A DNA stretch of 64,000 bases from G963667675 sp965249215 (lineage in GTDB: Bacteria > Chloroflexota > Dehalococcoidia > Lucifugimonadales > UBA3495): positions 1,798,001-1,862,000 of the forward strand of contig CBDFLN010000002.1 in NCBI GenBank assembly GCA_965249215.1. Reading direction: 5' to 3'. This document shows positions 7,510 through 16,499 of this stretch, one piece after another. A program made the translations under genes and the position numbers. The notes under the pieces were generated by a model. That model was not told the DNA's origin. It saw only the letters and a list, made by a program, of their open reading frames with translations, and made no database searches. Every line of letters begins with the position of its first letter. The first letter of the stretch is position 1.

Positions 7510-7730
7510 AGCTGCACTTTTTATCGGCCCGGTGGGCTTGTCGCAGGCGGCGGCCATGGCACGCGGCATCTCGGTCAGGGGATTAGTGTGGGTCGCCACC
7601 TGCTCCAAGTCAACCCTGCCCTGCGTCATGAGGTCATCGCCGGTCTGTAACTCTCGCCTGCCGTTGACGATGCCTAGCAGAAAGAGAAGATGACCGCCTG
7701 CTCCTTGAGCAAGGGTAGTGCGCGATCGGT
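7510..7730 (-). pseudogene. Decayed C-terminus of a zinc-type alcohol dehydrogenase
   Basis: The minus strand encodes LPLLKEQAVIFSFC, then after a one-base deletion GIVNGRRELQTGDDLM and HTNPLTEMPRAMAAACDK. This parallels the C-terminal 70 residues of the intact alcohol dehydrogenase at 48693-49736 (PLIKEQSVIFSLCYGIVDGRHEFQ and HTYPLTEMPQALATAYDK). About 290 upstream residues are absent and the frame is broken near 7680, so this is a relic. It shows that a relative of that gene once sat next to the ABC permease operon. Confidence 0.8.
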
Positions 7731-7779
7731 TGGCAATCAAGCAATAGGCGGCGCCCGGGGCAGGCGCCTAAAGGGTCTA

Positions 7780-8847
7780 CTAGTTTAGCTGGCGGAGGCG
7801 GGGGTCTAGCGTATCCCTTAGCCAGTCGCCGAAGAGGTTCAGGGATATTACGGTAAGGGCGATGGCCAGTCCGGGCATGGTGGCAATCCACCAGGAGTCA
7901 GCCAAGTGGGCCTGGCCCGAGGCCACCATGGAACCCCAGGCCGGCGTGGGGGGCGGGACTCCCGCCCCCAGGAAGCTCAGCGAAGCTTCAACCAGGATAA
8001 CCACGCCGACGTTCAGCGTGGCGATGACTATCAAGGTATTGAAGACCCCGGGTAAGAGATGAAAGATCATGATACGCATGCCGCCGGCTCCAGACACCCG
8101 GGCCAGGGCCACGTAGTCCATGTTCTTCAGTTGGAGCACTTCTCCGCGCGTAACCCGCGCGAAAAGGGGCCATAGTATCAGCGACAGCACCGCGACGATG
8201 AGCTCGAAGGACGCCCCCAAAGAGGCTACCAAGACCAGGGTCACCAACAAGACGGGTATCGAGAGAACGATGTCCACCAGGCGCATGATAAATTCATCGA
8301 CCCAGCCGCCATAATAGCCGGAAACCAGGCCCGCGAATGTGCCAATGGTGCCACCGACGCCCAATGTAATCGCAGCAACTATCAGAGAGATTCGAGCGCC
8401 GTGGAAGATGCGGCTCAAGAGGTCACGCCCCAATTGGTCCGAGCCCAGAAAGTACTTAGTGCTGCCACCATCCCTGGTCTTCACAAGCAGTTTGTCGCCT
8501 AATGCGACTTCCTCTGCCGACAGCCCCTGTGCCGCCACGGCCTGCTGGAACTCGTCGCTGCCGATGGCGACCTGCAGAGAACGTTGCCCCATGGCCACGT
8601 CCTCCACTACCGTCTTCGGGAAGTATTTGGCTCCTCCCCAAACGGGCGGCAGGCGCCTATCCGAAAGCTCGCCGTTTACAGGGTCGGCAGGAGAAATCCA
8701 GGGGGCGGTGATGCCGCAGAACACCAGCGCCAGAAGTATAGACACCGGCAGCAGAGGCAAACGCCGCAACCTGCGCACGGTTCTACGCACCCGGACGCCC
8801 AGCGTCTCAGGGACTACTACGATGCCGTTGGTGACCCCTGCGGCCAT
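7780..8847 (-). CDS. ABC transporter permease, DppC/OppC type
   Basis: Inner-membrane subunit of a peptide/nickel-family importer, 355 residues. The N-terminal OppC-type helix (PVSILLALVFCGITAPW) is followed by an unusually long periplasmic insert with YFLGSDQLGRDLLSRI, then five helices with the EAA loop around ALARVSGAGGMRIMIFHLLPG. It lies 18 bases behind the DppB-type gene, and both follow the molybdenum hydroxylase gene with a 25-base gap, so they are probably one operon. The ATPase subunits are not in the window. Confidence 0.93.
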   Translation of the reverse strand: MAAGVTNGIVVVPETLGVRVRRTVRRLRRLPLLPVSILLALVFCGITAPWISPADPVNGELSDRRLPPVWGGAKYFPKTVVEDVAMGQRSLQVAIGSDEFQQAVAAQGLSAEEVALGDKLLVKTRDGGSTKYFLGSDQLGRDLLSRIFHGARISLIVAAITLGVGGTIGTFAGLVSGYYGGWVDEFIMRLVDIVLSIPVLLVTLVLVASLGASFELIVAVLSLILWPLFARVTRGEVLQLKNMDYVALARVSGAGGMRIMIFHLLPGVFNTLIVIATLNVGVVILVEASLSFLGAGVPPPTPAWGSMVASGQAHLADSWWIATMPGLAIALTVISLNLFGDWLRDTLDPRLRQLN

Positions 8848-8865
8848 GGCTGCTACTCCCGATCG

Positions 8866-9783
8866 CTAGGCATATCGGATCCTGGGATCGATATAGGCGT
8901 ACAGTATGTCCACCAGCAAGGCCGACATCAAGTACAGGAGGGTGAAGATGATGACTATTCCCTGAAGTACCGGGTAGTCCGATTTTTGCATAGCCAGGAC
9001 GGCCATCCGCCCTAGACCGGGCCAAGCGAAAACGATCTCGACGACCACCGAGCCGGTCACCATGCTGCCCAGGCTGATGCTGGCAAAGCTCAATGCCGGA
9101 ATCAAGGAATTTTTCAGGGCATGCTTCCAGATGATGGACCTTTCGGATGCGCCCTTGGCCCGGGCCAGCTTGATGTACTCCGAGTCCAGCACGTCAAGCA
9201 TGGCCGAACGGATTAGCCTCATGTTGACTGCTACGAACCACCACCCCAGGGTGATGGCTGGAAGAATAATCGACTTGAAGCTCTCTCGGCCGGTGGGGGG
9301 CAACCATTCAAGCCTCACGGCAAAGAAGAATATGAGCATTATGCCTATCCAGAAGGGGGGGGCAGACTGCCCGATGAGGGCTACGACCTTCCCGATACGG
9401 TCAAAAATGCTGTCCCTTCTCACTGCGCCCAGGATACCCAATGGCACTCCGACTATGGTGGACCATATCAAGGCCGCAACCCCCAGCTCGAAGGTGGCTT
9501 GAATGCGTTCCCCGATGACGTTCACGGCGGCGCGGCGCTCTACTATAGAGTCTCCGAAGTCGCCCTGCACCAGGTCCTTGATGAAAAGCCAGTATTGGTG
9601 AGGGTACGACTTGTCCAGCCCCAGCTTTTTCCCCAAGGCCTCGAATTGGGCATCATCGGCGGTGGGCGGGAGCAGCAGGTACCTGGGGTCTCCGGCCGTT
9701 CGGGCCAAGGCGAAGATGATGACCGTTACGGCCAGTACGGTAAGTATGGTTATGAAGAACCGCCGTACGAGGAACCTTTGCAT
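8866..9783 (-). CDS. ABC transporter permease, DppB/OppB type
   Basis: Partner permease of the DppC-type protein, 305 residues, six helices. It has the typical N-terminus (RRFFITILTVLAVTVIIFAL), the periplasmic GDFGDSI segment, and the EAA loop EYIKLARAKGASERSIIWKHALKN that docks on the ATPase. The solute-binding proteins likely to serve it are the two lipoproteins at 14446-18540, on the same strand. Substrate is probably an oligopeptide or another small organic compound. Confidence 0.94.
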   Translation of the reverse strand: MQRFLVRRFFITILTVLAVTVIIFALARTAGDPRYLLLPPTADDAQFEALGKKLGLDKSYPHQYWLFIKDLVQGDFGDSIVERRAAVNVIGERIQATFELGVAALIWSTIVGVPLGILGAVRRDSIFDRIGKVVALIGQSAPPFWIGIMLIFFFAVRLEWLPPTGRESFKSIILPAITLGWWFVAVNMRLIRSAMLDVLDSEYIKLARAKGASERSIIWKHALKNSLIPALSFASISLGSMVTGSVVVEIVFAWPGLGRMAVLAMQKSDYPVLQGIVIIFTLLYLMSALLVDILYAYIDPRIRYA

Positions 9784-9808
9784 ATCCCCTCTCCGCCAGC
9801 TTCGGCGG

Positions 9809-12103
9809 CTAAGCGCCCTTCTTCCAGAGAGCTTCCAACACGGCCGCGGGCGACATCGGCAGGTCCTGCATCCGGACGCCGGCGGCCCGAGCGATGGCGT
9901 TGGCGATAGCAGCCATGGGAGGCACTATGGGGACCTCGCCGGCCCCCCGCACTCCATAGGGATGGCCCGGATTGGCCACCTCGACGATCACGGTGTTTAT
10001 CATCGGCAGGTCCAGGCTAGTGGGAATGCGGTAGTCCAGGAACGAGGAATTTTGCATCCGGCCTTCAACATCGAAGAAGTATTCCTCGTTCAAGGCCCAG
10101 CCGATGCCCTGGACCACGCCGCCCTGCATTTGACCTTCGACGTAGCCGGGGTGGACTGCTTTCCCCGCATCCTGGACTACGGTGAAGTCTAGGATAGTAA
10201 CTTTCCCCGTCTCCGGGTCGACTTCGACGTCGGCTATCTGGGTGCAGAACGCGCCCCCGATGCCGCTGGGGTGTACGCTTACCTGGCTTGAAATGGGCCC
10301 ACCGCTCCAGGCGCGGACACTCGGCGCCAAGCCGGGGGACTCGCTCAATTGGTACGCCAGTTCCTTGAAGCTTAATTTCAGCTCTTGGTCCGACTTGTGT
10401 TGGAACACACCGTCCACCAAGTCTATGTCTTCGGCCGGCACATCCCAGATACCTGCGGCGCGCTGGACCATCTGCTTCTTGATGTCCTGGGCACATTCGT
10501 AAGCGGCTATGCCGGTGGCAAATGCGGTGCGACTGCCGCCGGTGCACATCGAGTACCCCACGGACCCGGTATCACCCACACTGGGATTGATATCTTCCAC
10601 AGGGATGCCCAGCACCTCGGCGGCGTGCATGGCGACGACGACGCGGCTGCCGCCGATATCCGTAGAGCCTTCCACCAGGCTAATGGTGCCGTCGGCGTTC
10701 ACTGCCATGGAGCAGCTGGAGACAAAAGCGCCATTGAACCAGAATCCCGAGGCCACTCCTCGGCCCCGGTATTTCCCTGCTAGCGGCGTATCGTATTGAG
10801 CGGAATCTCTCGCTGCTTCGAGACACTCCACGTTTCCGATACGAGGGAACACCGGTCCGTCCACCCGGCGAGTGCCTTCTTTTGAGGCGTTGAGCAGCCG
10901 GAACTCGAGAGGGTCCATACCCAGTTCTTCGCAGAGCTCATCCACCACTTGCTCGCCGGCGAAGGCCGCGTTGGGAGCGCCGGGCGCCCGATAGGCGGCA
11001 GTCTTTGGCTTGTTGACCACTACGTCATAACCTTCGGCCCGCATGTTCTCAATGTCATACGGGGCGAACACAGCCATGGCTCCCGCCGTAACCGGCGAGC
11101 CAGGGAAGGCCCCGGCTTCATAGGCCAGGTTGGCCTCGGCGGCGATAATTTTGCCCGATTTAGTCGCCCCCATTCTCACTTTCATGTGTGTGCCCGAGGT
11201 CGGGCCGGTGCTTTCGAAAACTTCCGCCCGGCTCATGACCAGTTTCACCGGATGCCCCGTTTTGCGGGAGAGCAAAACGGCCAAGGGCTCCAAGTAAATG
11301 GGAATCTTGCCCCCGAATCCCCCGCCGATTTCCATTGGGACCACTTTGATGCTGGAAATCGGCAGGTCGAGGACACTTGCCACCATATCCCGGACGATAA
11401 AGGCGCCCTGGGTACTGGTCCATACGGTTACCTGGCCATCCGGGTTCCACAGGGCCGCGCCGTTTTGGGGCTCGATGTAGCCCTGGTGTACTGAAGCGTT
11501 GGTGAATTCCCGCTCTACTATAACTTCGGCCTCTGCGAACCCCTTTTCCAGGTCTCCCTGTTCGAACCGGAAATGAGTGGCGATATTGCTATGCTTGCCG
11601 GTGTCCTCTCCCAGTTCCGTCGTGGTCAGGTCGTCGTGGAGCAGCGGGGCGTCGTCCTTCATCGCGTCCCTGACATTCATCACCGGAGGCAACGACTCAT
11701 ATTGCACGCGAATCAGCCCCAGGGCTGTCTCGGCGACGTGGGGGTTGATTGCCGCCACGGCGGCCACCGGATGGCCCTTGTACAACACTTTTTCCCGGGC
11801 CAGGATGTTGTCGCTGGCGAACCGAAAATAGCGACTGGGGTTCTCCATCCGGTTCACGGGCAGGTCCTGGCCGGTTATGACCGCCTTGACGCCAGGATAT
11901 TCCAGGGCCTTGCTTGCGTCGATGGACTTTATACGGGCGTGGGCGTGAGGGCTGCGCAGCACCTTGCCGTGGAGCAGTCCTGCCGCTTCGAAGTCGGCTC
12001 CGTACTTGGCCCGGCCGGTTACCTTGTCGGCGCCGTCGTGGCGAATCGGCCGAGTGCCAACCACTTTGTACTCGGCGTTAGACAGGACGATGTTCGACTC
12101 CAT
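9809..12103 (-). CDS. Xanthine dehydrogenase/aldehyde oxidase family, molybdopterin-binding large subunit
   Basis: Large subunit of a molybdenum hydroxylase that oxidises aldehydes or N-heterocycles with water-derived oxygen. The 764 residues show the molybdopterin motif GGGFGGK at 260-266, the AYRAPG segment typical of form-II (non-CO-dehydrogenase) enzymes, and near the C-terminus GVRGAGEVPIVPP with the catalytic Glu. The FAD and 2Fe-2S subunits that normally pair with it are missing from the neighbourhood. The gene sits directly upstream of two ABC permease genes. It may use partners encoded elsewhere. Confidence 0.92.
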   Translation of the reverse strand: MESNIVLSNAEYKVVGTRPIRHDGADKVTGRAKYGADFEAAGLLHGKVLRSPHAHARIKSIDASKALEYPGVKAVITGQDLPVNRMENPSRYFRFASDNILAREKVLYKGHPVAAVAAINPHVAETALGLIRVQYESLPPVMNVRDAMKDDAPLLHDDLTTTELGEDTGKHSNIATHFRFEQGDLEKGFAEAEVIVEREFTNASVHQGYIEPQNGAALWNPDGQVTVWTSTQGAFIVRDMVASVLDLPISSIKVVPMEIGGGFGGKIPIYLEPLAVLLSRKTGHPVKLVMSRAEVFESTGPTSGTHMKVRMGATKSGKIIAAEANLAYEAGAFPGSPVTAGAMAVFAPYDIENMRAEGYDVVVNKPKTAAYRAPGAPNAAFAGEQVVDELCEELGMDPLEFRLLNASKEGTRRVDGPVFPRIGNVECLEAARDSAQYDTPLAGKYRGRGVASGFWFNGAFVSSCSMAVNADGTISLVEGSTDIGGSRVVVAMHAAEVLGIPVEDINPSVGDTGSVGYSMCTGGSRTAFATGIAAYECAQDIKKQMVQRAAGIWDVPAEDIDLVDGVFQHKSDQELKLSFKELAYQLSESPGLAPSVRAWSGGPISSQVSVHPSGIGGAFCTQIADVEVDPETGKVTILDFTVVQDAGKAVHPGYVEGQMQGGVVQGIGWALNEEYFFDVEGRMQNSSFLDYRIPTSLDLPMINTVIVEVANPGHPYGVRGAGEVPIVPPMAAIANAIARAAGVRMQDLPMSPAAVLEALWKKGA

Positions 12104-12223
12104 AACAGACCTCTCGGTTAGATGGCTGTTCCCGGTAACGGTACCCAGGATTTTACCACTTCACGCTCCTGTTGCGAGAGCGTTCGCCATAGATTGCCTC
12201 AGCGCGCCGGCAAACCGACCCCA

Positions 12224-12229
12224 ATTATA
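12224..12229 (-). promoter_or_regulatory. Possible -10 box (TATAAT) upstream of the molybdenum hydroxylase gene
   Basis: A perfect TATAAT on the minus strand 120 bases upstream of the start codon at 12103. No good -35 box is seen 16-18 bases further up, so the call is weak. Confidence 0.3.
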
Positions 12230-12300
12230 CTTGAAAAGCTTATCAGGCCCGGAAAAACCCTGTTTCCCAGGTCTCCGGGCAGCTTGTCAGCGGACAGCGC

Positions 12301-12681
12301 CTAAGGCTCGGTCAGCTCGCTGTGATCCCCCGCTACGAGTACGAAGATGTGGGCCATCGGCGTATCGTCCGGCGCCCCGTGCCAGTGGCTCTCCCCGGCG
12401 GGAATCAAAACAACGTCTCCCTCTGTGACTGTCAAGACTTCATTTTCGGTGGCTATTTTGCCTGTTCCCTCCACGATCACCAGTATCTGATCCCCGGAAT
12501 GTTTGTGGAACTTGGCTCTGGAACCGGCGCCGAAACGGAGCAGGCCAAACATGAAGCTATTGCTTTCTCCGGGTTGAAGCAGGCGCTGTATAGACATCCG
12601 GGCGCTGTCGATGAGCAACGGCATCCAAGACGTTGGAGTGGATTCCCTGGGCACGTCTCTAATGGTTACCTTCTTCACCAC
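12301..12681 (-). CDS. Cupin-domain protein
   Basis: Single-domain beta-barrel protein of 126 residues. The first cupin motif is HKHSGDQILVIVEGTGKI, with metal-ligand type H-x-H...E, and the second is PAGESHWHGAP. Such proteins act as small metal enzymes or ligand sensors; this one is not specific enough to name. Translation probably begins at GTG 12681 or at the adjacent GTG, just behind a GGAGG site. It precedes the molybdenum hydroxylase gene on the same strand by 197 bases. Confidence 0.85.
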   Translation of the reverse strand: MVKKVTIRDVPRESTPTSWMPLLIDSARMSIQRLLQPGESNSFMFGLLRFGAGSRAKFHKHSGDQILVIVEGTGKIATENEVLTVTEGDVVLIPAGESHWHGAPDDTPMAHIFVLVAGDHSELTEP

Positions 12682-12772
12682 ATACCTCCGGGCGGCGGCA
12701 GTCTTCGCCCAACTGGGACCGGGATACCCATGGCAGCTATCCCATTACAGCTATCGTTCTCACGGATACGAA

Positions 12773-12799
12773 ACGCCCCAGCGGGGTGAACTGGGGCGT
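12773..12799 (-). terminator. Hairpin terminator after the 43-residue protein gene
   Basis: ACGCCCCAG (12773-12781) pairs with CTGGGGCGT (12791-12799), a 9-bp stem with a 9-base loop. On the minus strand it is followed by TTTCGT. It lies 30 bases beyond the stop of the small gene and ahead of the cupin gene. Confidence 0.55.
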
Positions 12800-12828
12800 C
12801 AATCATCGGCGTTGTGGAGCCATAGGGG

Positions 12829-12960
12829 TTAATGCCGTCTCTTCTGCCACACAAAGCGGCGCTTTAGTCCGTTGCGCTTTTCCCCTTGCTGATTCATGCG
12901 CTTAACAAATTGCTCGGTGGTTTCTTCTTGTTTTTGCTGTTTAGGCTTTGACTGGGCCAT
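12829..12960 (-). CDS. Small basic protein of 43 residues
   Basis: Short frame beginning MAQSKPKQQKQEE and ending KRRFVWQKRRH. The N-terminal half is rich in Gln, Lys and Glu and probably helical; the C-terminal half is strongly basic. It has an AAGGGGG site about 13 bases before the ATG, its own terminator-like hairpin 30 bases after the stop, and sits alone between two transcription units, which supports it as a real gene. The charge pattern suggests RNA or ribosome binding (inference). I do not recognise a named family. Confidence 0.55.
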   Translation of the reverse strand: MAQSKPKQQKQEETTEQFVKRMNQQGEKRNGLKRRFVWQKRRH

Positions 12961-13074
12961 TAACTTTTGAGTTCCCCCTTGCTGAATGGCAATGCCACAT
13001 GTTTATTGCTGCCGTCACTTGACCGGCGAATGCGAAATTGTGGAACCGCGACCTCGGTTGGTCAGCGTGACTGG

Positions 13075-13105
13075 AACTTCGCCGTGTCTGGAACTCGGCG
13101 AAGTT
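13075..13105 (-). terminator. Hairpin after the flavin monooxygenase gene
   Basis: A perfect 10-bp stem (13075-13084 with 13096-13105) lies 9 bases past the stop of the gene ending at 13114. No T-run follows, so it may be a Rho-assisted terminator or a 3' end stabiliser. Confidence 0.45.
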
Positions 13106-13113
13106 TCAGGGGC

Positions 13114-14328
13114 TCACGGCCCCGGCGATGAGGCCGCTACGGGGTCTTTCACCTGGTTCTTGAACACGGGCATCACGTCTTTGGCGAACCACTCCAGTTG
13201 CTCCAGGAATTGGCGTTCCGTGGCGCCACCTGCGGGCACCCCTACGTGCACTGCTTCCAAGCCTGGGTAGGTCTCCTGGTGTTCCATGAGCTTTTCAGTC
13301 ACCGTCGCGGGAGTGCCGACAATCCACCATCCCCGGTCAATGGCCGCCTCGAAGGTAGGAAGCTTTGTCGCGGCCGCGGCCCGAGCGCGACGGGGGTCTG
13401 CCAGTGAGTCAATCTGTTCCTGTTCCAGCCCCAGGAACCCCAAGGGGCCAAAGAACTTCATGTGCTCTTCATAAAGGGGCAGGGCCTCGGCCATGGCCTT
13501 TTCTTCGGTGTCGGCGATGTACGTGTGATAGGTGACCTGCAAGTCGGTCCCCAATTGGGTCTCCCGCCCCGCCCTGGCCAGGGCTTCGCGCCAGCGGACT
13601 ACCGTGTCGTGGCTGGGGGCATTCCGCGCCGCTCCACCGCCCATCAGGCCGTTGATACCATACTTGAGCATAAAGTCGATGCCCCGCTCGCTGGCGGTGA
13701 CCACCGGCTGCCAGCATTCAACGGGCAAGGTGCGGGGCTTGGGTACCAGCGTCAGCTCTTCCAGTTCATACCCCCGGTAAGGGATCCTGGGGGGTAGGTC
13801 GTAGTTCTTACTGTGATGCGAGAAGGTGCGTTGGTTAAAGGCTTTGAATATGATGTCCACCTGCTCTTCGAACACTTCCCGGTTGCCTTCGCTGTCCGAT
13901 TGAGTGCTGGGAAACCCGAAGGTGTCGACCTCCCGGCTATGGTAGCCGCGGCCCACTCCGAAGATTACCCGGCCCCTGGTCAGGTGGTCGGCCATCGCGT
14001 AGTCCTCGGCCAGGCGCAAGGGGTGCCACATGGGGGAGATGTTGAAGCCGCAGCCGAATCTGAGATTCTTGGTCAGGTGGGCCAGGTGAACGCTGAAGAG
14101 CAATAAATTGGGGATACACTCGTAGCCCTCAGGTTGGAAATGGTGTTCAGCCAACCATAGGGTGTCGTACCCCCATTGGTCCATGAGTTTGGCCATCGTT
14201 TCGGTCTTGTACAGCGGCGTGGTCAGGTATTCATCGGAGAAGGACCGGTCGTTGCAGGGCGTGCCGTCCAGACCGATGTTCTCCATGTCCACCCCACCGG
14301 CAAATAGCGTACCGAATCTAGTGATCAT
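13114..14328 (-). CDS. LLM-class flavin-dependent oxidoreductase (luciferase-like monooxygenase)
   Basis: A (beta/alpha)8 flavoenzyme of 404 residues that uses FMNH2 or F420H2 to oxidise an organic substrate; the substrate is unknown. Family marks: WLAEHHFQPEGY after the second strand, the LRFGCGFNISPMWHPLRLAEDYAM segment, and the GRVIFGVGRGYHSREVDTFG phosphate-binding loop. It is one of five such genes in the window and is flanked by hairpins on both sides, so it is probably transcribed alone. It lies between the ABC solute-binding genes and the cupin/molybdenum hydroxylase group. Confidence 0.92.
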   Translation of the reverse strand: MITRFGTLFAGGVDMENIGLDGTPCNDRSFSDEYLTTPLYKTETMAKLMDQWGYDTLWLAEHHFQPEGYECIPNLLLFSVHLAHLTKNLRFGCGFNISPMWHPLRLAEDYAMADHLTRGRVIFGVGRGYHSREVDTFGFPSTQSDSEGNREVFEEQVDIIFKAFNQRTFSHHSKNYDLPPRIPYRGYELEELTLVPKPRTLPVECWQPVVTASERGIDFMLKYGINGLMGGGAARNAPSHDTVVRWREALARAGRETQLGTDLQVTYHTYIADTEEKAMAEALPLYEEHMKFFGPLGFLGLEQEQIDSLADPRRARAAAATKLPTFEAAIDRGWWIVGTPATVTEKLMEHQETYPGLEAVHVGVPAGGATERQFLEQLEWFAKDVMPVFKNQVKDPVAASSPGP

Positions 14329-14357
14329 TCAACACTCTCAAGTCCCCTTCACAATTG

Positions 14358-14389
14358 GCCCGCGGCTCAGTCTATTCAGAGCCGCGGGC
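14358..14389 (-). terminator. Hairpin between solute-binding protein gene and monooxygenase gene
   Basis: GCCCGCGGCTC pairs perfectly with GAGCCGCGGGC across a 10-base loop, 57 bases after the stop of the upstream minus-strand gene. A-T rich sequence (AATTG) follows on the minus strand rather than a T-run. Confidence 0.6.
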
Positions 14390-14445
14390 GATGCAATCCT
14401 TACCGCCGGCCGTAAGACGCGACGGCGTCTGCTAAGGGTTGACCC

Positions 14446-16347
14446 CTATTGGCGATGGGGCGCCCATTCAAAGGCGTGCACGTTCCGCGTGTCTGAGCGG
14501 CTCAACTTGTCCGCCCAGCTATCCACGGCGGGGCCCAGCGGGTATACATTGTTTTGGTAGTACAACCCGATGTCCAGCACGTTATCCCAGACAAACTGGC
14601 CTATCTCCTTCGTGGCCTCAAAGCGCTCTTGGGCGTCGAATATTTTGCCTACTTCCAGTTGCCACTCATGAAGACCCGGGAATTCCAAGCCGCCGCTCCA
14701 GCCGATGTTTGGCCACCACAGGAAGCTATAAAAGCCCACGGGCTCTCTATATCCCCCCGAGCCGTGGCAGGTCGCTCCCTCCCAGTTATACGCCCCCTGT
14801 TCCCCCCGCAGGACGCTGTAGGGTTGGTACTCGATGCGAACGTTGACCCCAATGTCCGCCCACATGTCGGCTATCGCCTCGCAAGCATCTATTTCCCCGG
14901 GCGTTCCCCGGGCGATGGGGTTCAACAGCATGTCGAAACCGTCCGGATAGTCGGCGTCCGCCAACAGCTGCTTGGCCCGCTCAACGTCGTACTCCCACAC
15001 CCAGTCAACGGGGGTCCCGGGCTCGCCGGCGGCCCGGCGGGCATCCGGCTCCATCCAGCCCCACATGGTGAGTGGCGCTCCCTCACCGTGGAGCAGCTCC
15101 TCTATGATCAATTCCCGGTCTATGGATATCGCCAAGGCCTCGCGCACCTTTCTGGCCCGTTCCCACTCAGCGGAGGTTACATCCGCGCTTCTGGAAACCC
15201 ATGGCAAGTCGTCGGGATTGTACGCGGGCAACGGGTCCTCGCCGGCGGCAATCTGGTTGTAGTACTGACCATAAAGGCGCAGGCCCGACTGGGAGGCAGC
15301 CGCCTGGCTCATGAACTTAGTGTCGGGTGTCTCCGCTAGAAGAGACACTTGGTCCGGGGTCGTCCCAAAGGTGTCTAGCCTGCCCACCTGGAAGTTGGCT
15401 ACCCGGGCGGCTGCCGAAGGTATTTCCAAGAGGGTCAACTCGGCGAAGTAGGGGGTCTTGCGGTGGTGGTCCTCCACTGCCTTGAACCTCCAGAATTCGC
15501 CGGACCGCGAATCCACAAACTCCCAGGGCCCGGTGCCAGCCAGCTGTGGAGAGGCTGCCTCGACCCCTTCCGCTGCGACCAACTCTTCGGTCTGGGCTTT
15601 ATTGACAATCCACAATCCGTTTACGCCGGGACTGCTTAACCAAAGAAGCATATCAAACTTGGGCTCGATGGTGTCCGTCACGAGGGTGTAGTCATCCGGG
15701 GCGGTCATTACGCCGGGATCCAGGAAATATGGCCTGGTATAAAGATCAATGCCGGTTGCCGAGCCCTCGCACATCTGCTCGATGGAAAACATGACGTCTT
15801 CGACGGTCAATTCTCCCAAGCCGCCGTGGAATTGGACCCCTTGGTTAAGATTGAAGGTCCACGTCGTGCTGTCTGGGGAAATAGACCAACTCTCGGTGAT
15901 TTGAGGGATGTAGTCCCCGTTAACGTCGTTGGAGACCAGCCCTTCGAAGGCAGTCATGGTAATGAACTGTATCGCCGGCGAGCCGGTAGTGCACGGGTGT
16001 GCCTGATAGGAGCCGATGTCCCCGAAGGCAACCCTCAACTCCCCATAGGGTGCGTCTGTAACCGGCGCCTCGGTGGGGGCCGCCGTCACCTCCGGCTCCG
16101 GCGCGGGAGTAGCCGTATCCTCCGGCTCGTCGGGCGCTGCCGGCGCATCAGGCGCTGCCGTTGCGGCCGGTGCTTCGGTTGCGGCCGGTGCTTCGGTTGC
16201 GGCCGGCGCCTCAGTGGCGGCCGGCGCCTCAGTGGCGGCCGGCGCCTCGGTTGCGTCGTCTCCTCCGCAGGAAACTGCCACCGCCAGCAATAGCGCAACC
16301 AGCGCTGGTACGAAGAATCTGAAGCTCATCCACTGCCGTTTGACCAT
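14446..16347 (-). CDS. ABC transporter solute-binding lipoprotein, family 5 (peptide type), copy 1
   Basis: Extracytoplasmic binding protein of 633 residues. A signal peptide with lipobox VAVSC at about residues 23-27 is followed by a low-complexity linker of ATEAPA repeats (about residues 33-65) that tethers the domain to the membrane. The SBP_bac_5 domain then starts at YGELRVAF and includes WTFNLNQGVQFHGG and the REALAISIDRELIIEELL helix. A GAGGAG ribosome site precedes the ATG. The gene has its own promoter and terminator and is paralogous to the gene upstream. The dppBC genes at 7780-9783 are likely partners. Confidence 0.94.
   Translation of the reverse strand: MVKRQWMSFRFFVPALVALLLAVAVSCGGDDATEAPAATEAPAATEAPAATEAPAATEAPAATAAPDAPAAPDEPEDTATPAPEPEVTAAPTEAPVTDAPYGELRVAFGDIGSYQAHPCTTGSPAIQFITMTAFEGLVSNDVNGDYIPQITESWSISPDSTTWTFNLNQGVQFHGGLGELTVEDVMFSIEQMCEGSATGIDLYTRPYFLDPGVMTAPDDYTLVTDTIEPKFDMLLWLSSPGVNGLWIVNKAQTEELVAAEGVEAASPQLAGTGPWEFVDSRSGEFWRFKAVEDHHRKTPYFAELTLLEIPSAAARVANFQVGRLDTFGTTPDQVSLLAETPDTKFMSQAAASQSGLRLYGQYYNQIAAGEDPLPAYNPDDLPWVSRSADVTSAEWERARKVREALAISIDRELIIEELLHGEGAPLTMWGWMEPDARRAAGEPGTPVDWVWEYDVERAKQLLADADYPDGFDMLLNPIARGTPGEIDACEAIADMWADIGVNVRIEYQPYSVLRGEQGAYNWEGATCHGSGGYREPVGFYSFLWWPNIGWSGGLEFPGLHEWQLEVGKIFDAQERFEATKEIGQFVWDNVLDIGLYYQNNVYPLGPAVDSWADKLSRSDTRNVHAFEWAPHRQ
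16161..16255 (-). repeat. 15-base tandem repeats coding ATEAP linker, copy 1
   Basis: Six or so units encoding Ala-Thr-Glu-Ala-Pro in the lipoprotein linker. Such tracts change length by slippage. Confidence 0.8.
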
Positions 16348-16439
16348 CTTTAGCTCTCCTCGTTAGGTTTCCAGGGGACGCGTAACACTTGTGGGCGCGG
16401 CGTTCCTTTTAAGACACGGTCGATTTGTGAGACCGGGAC

Positions 16440-16468
16440 AATGTATAGTCTTGCGCATAGCCTGTCAA
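16440..16468 (-). promoter_or_regulatory. Sigma70-type promoter of solute-binding protein copy 1
   Basis: Minus strand TTGACA (complement of 16463-16468), 17 bases, TACATT (complement of 16440-16445). An overlapping TATACA gives a 15-base spacing. The predicted leader is about 85 bases. Confidence 0.7.
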
Positions 16469-16499
16469 CTATGGGCGCATGAAGGAGTGACGGGCGAAT

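Noticed and set aside
16073..16366. Alanine/glycine-rich frame opposite the lipoprotein linker
   Set aside because: Produced by the ATEAP-coding repeats read on the other strand.
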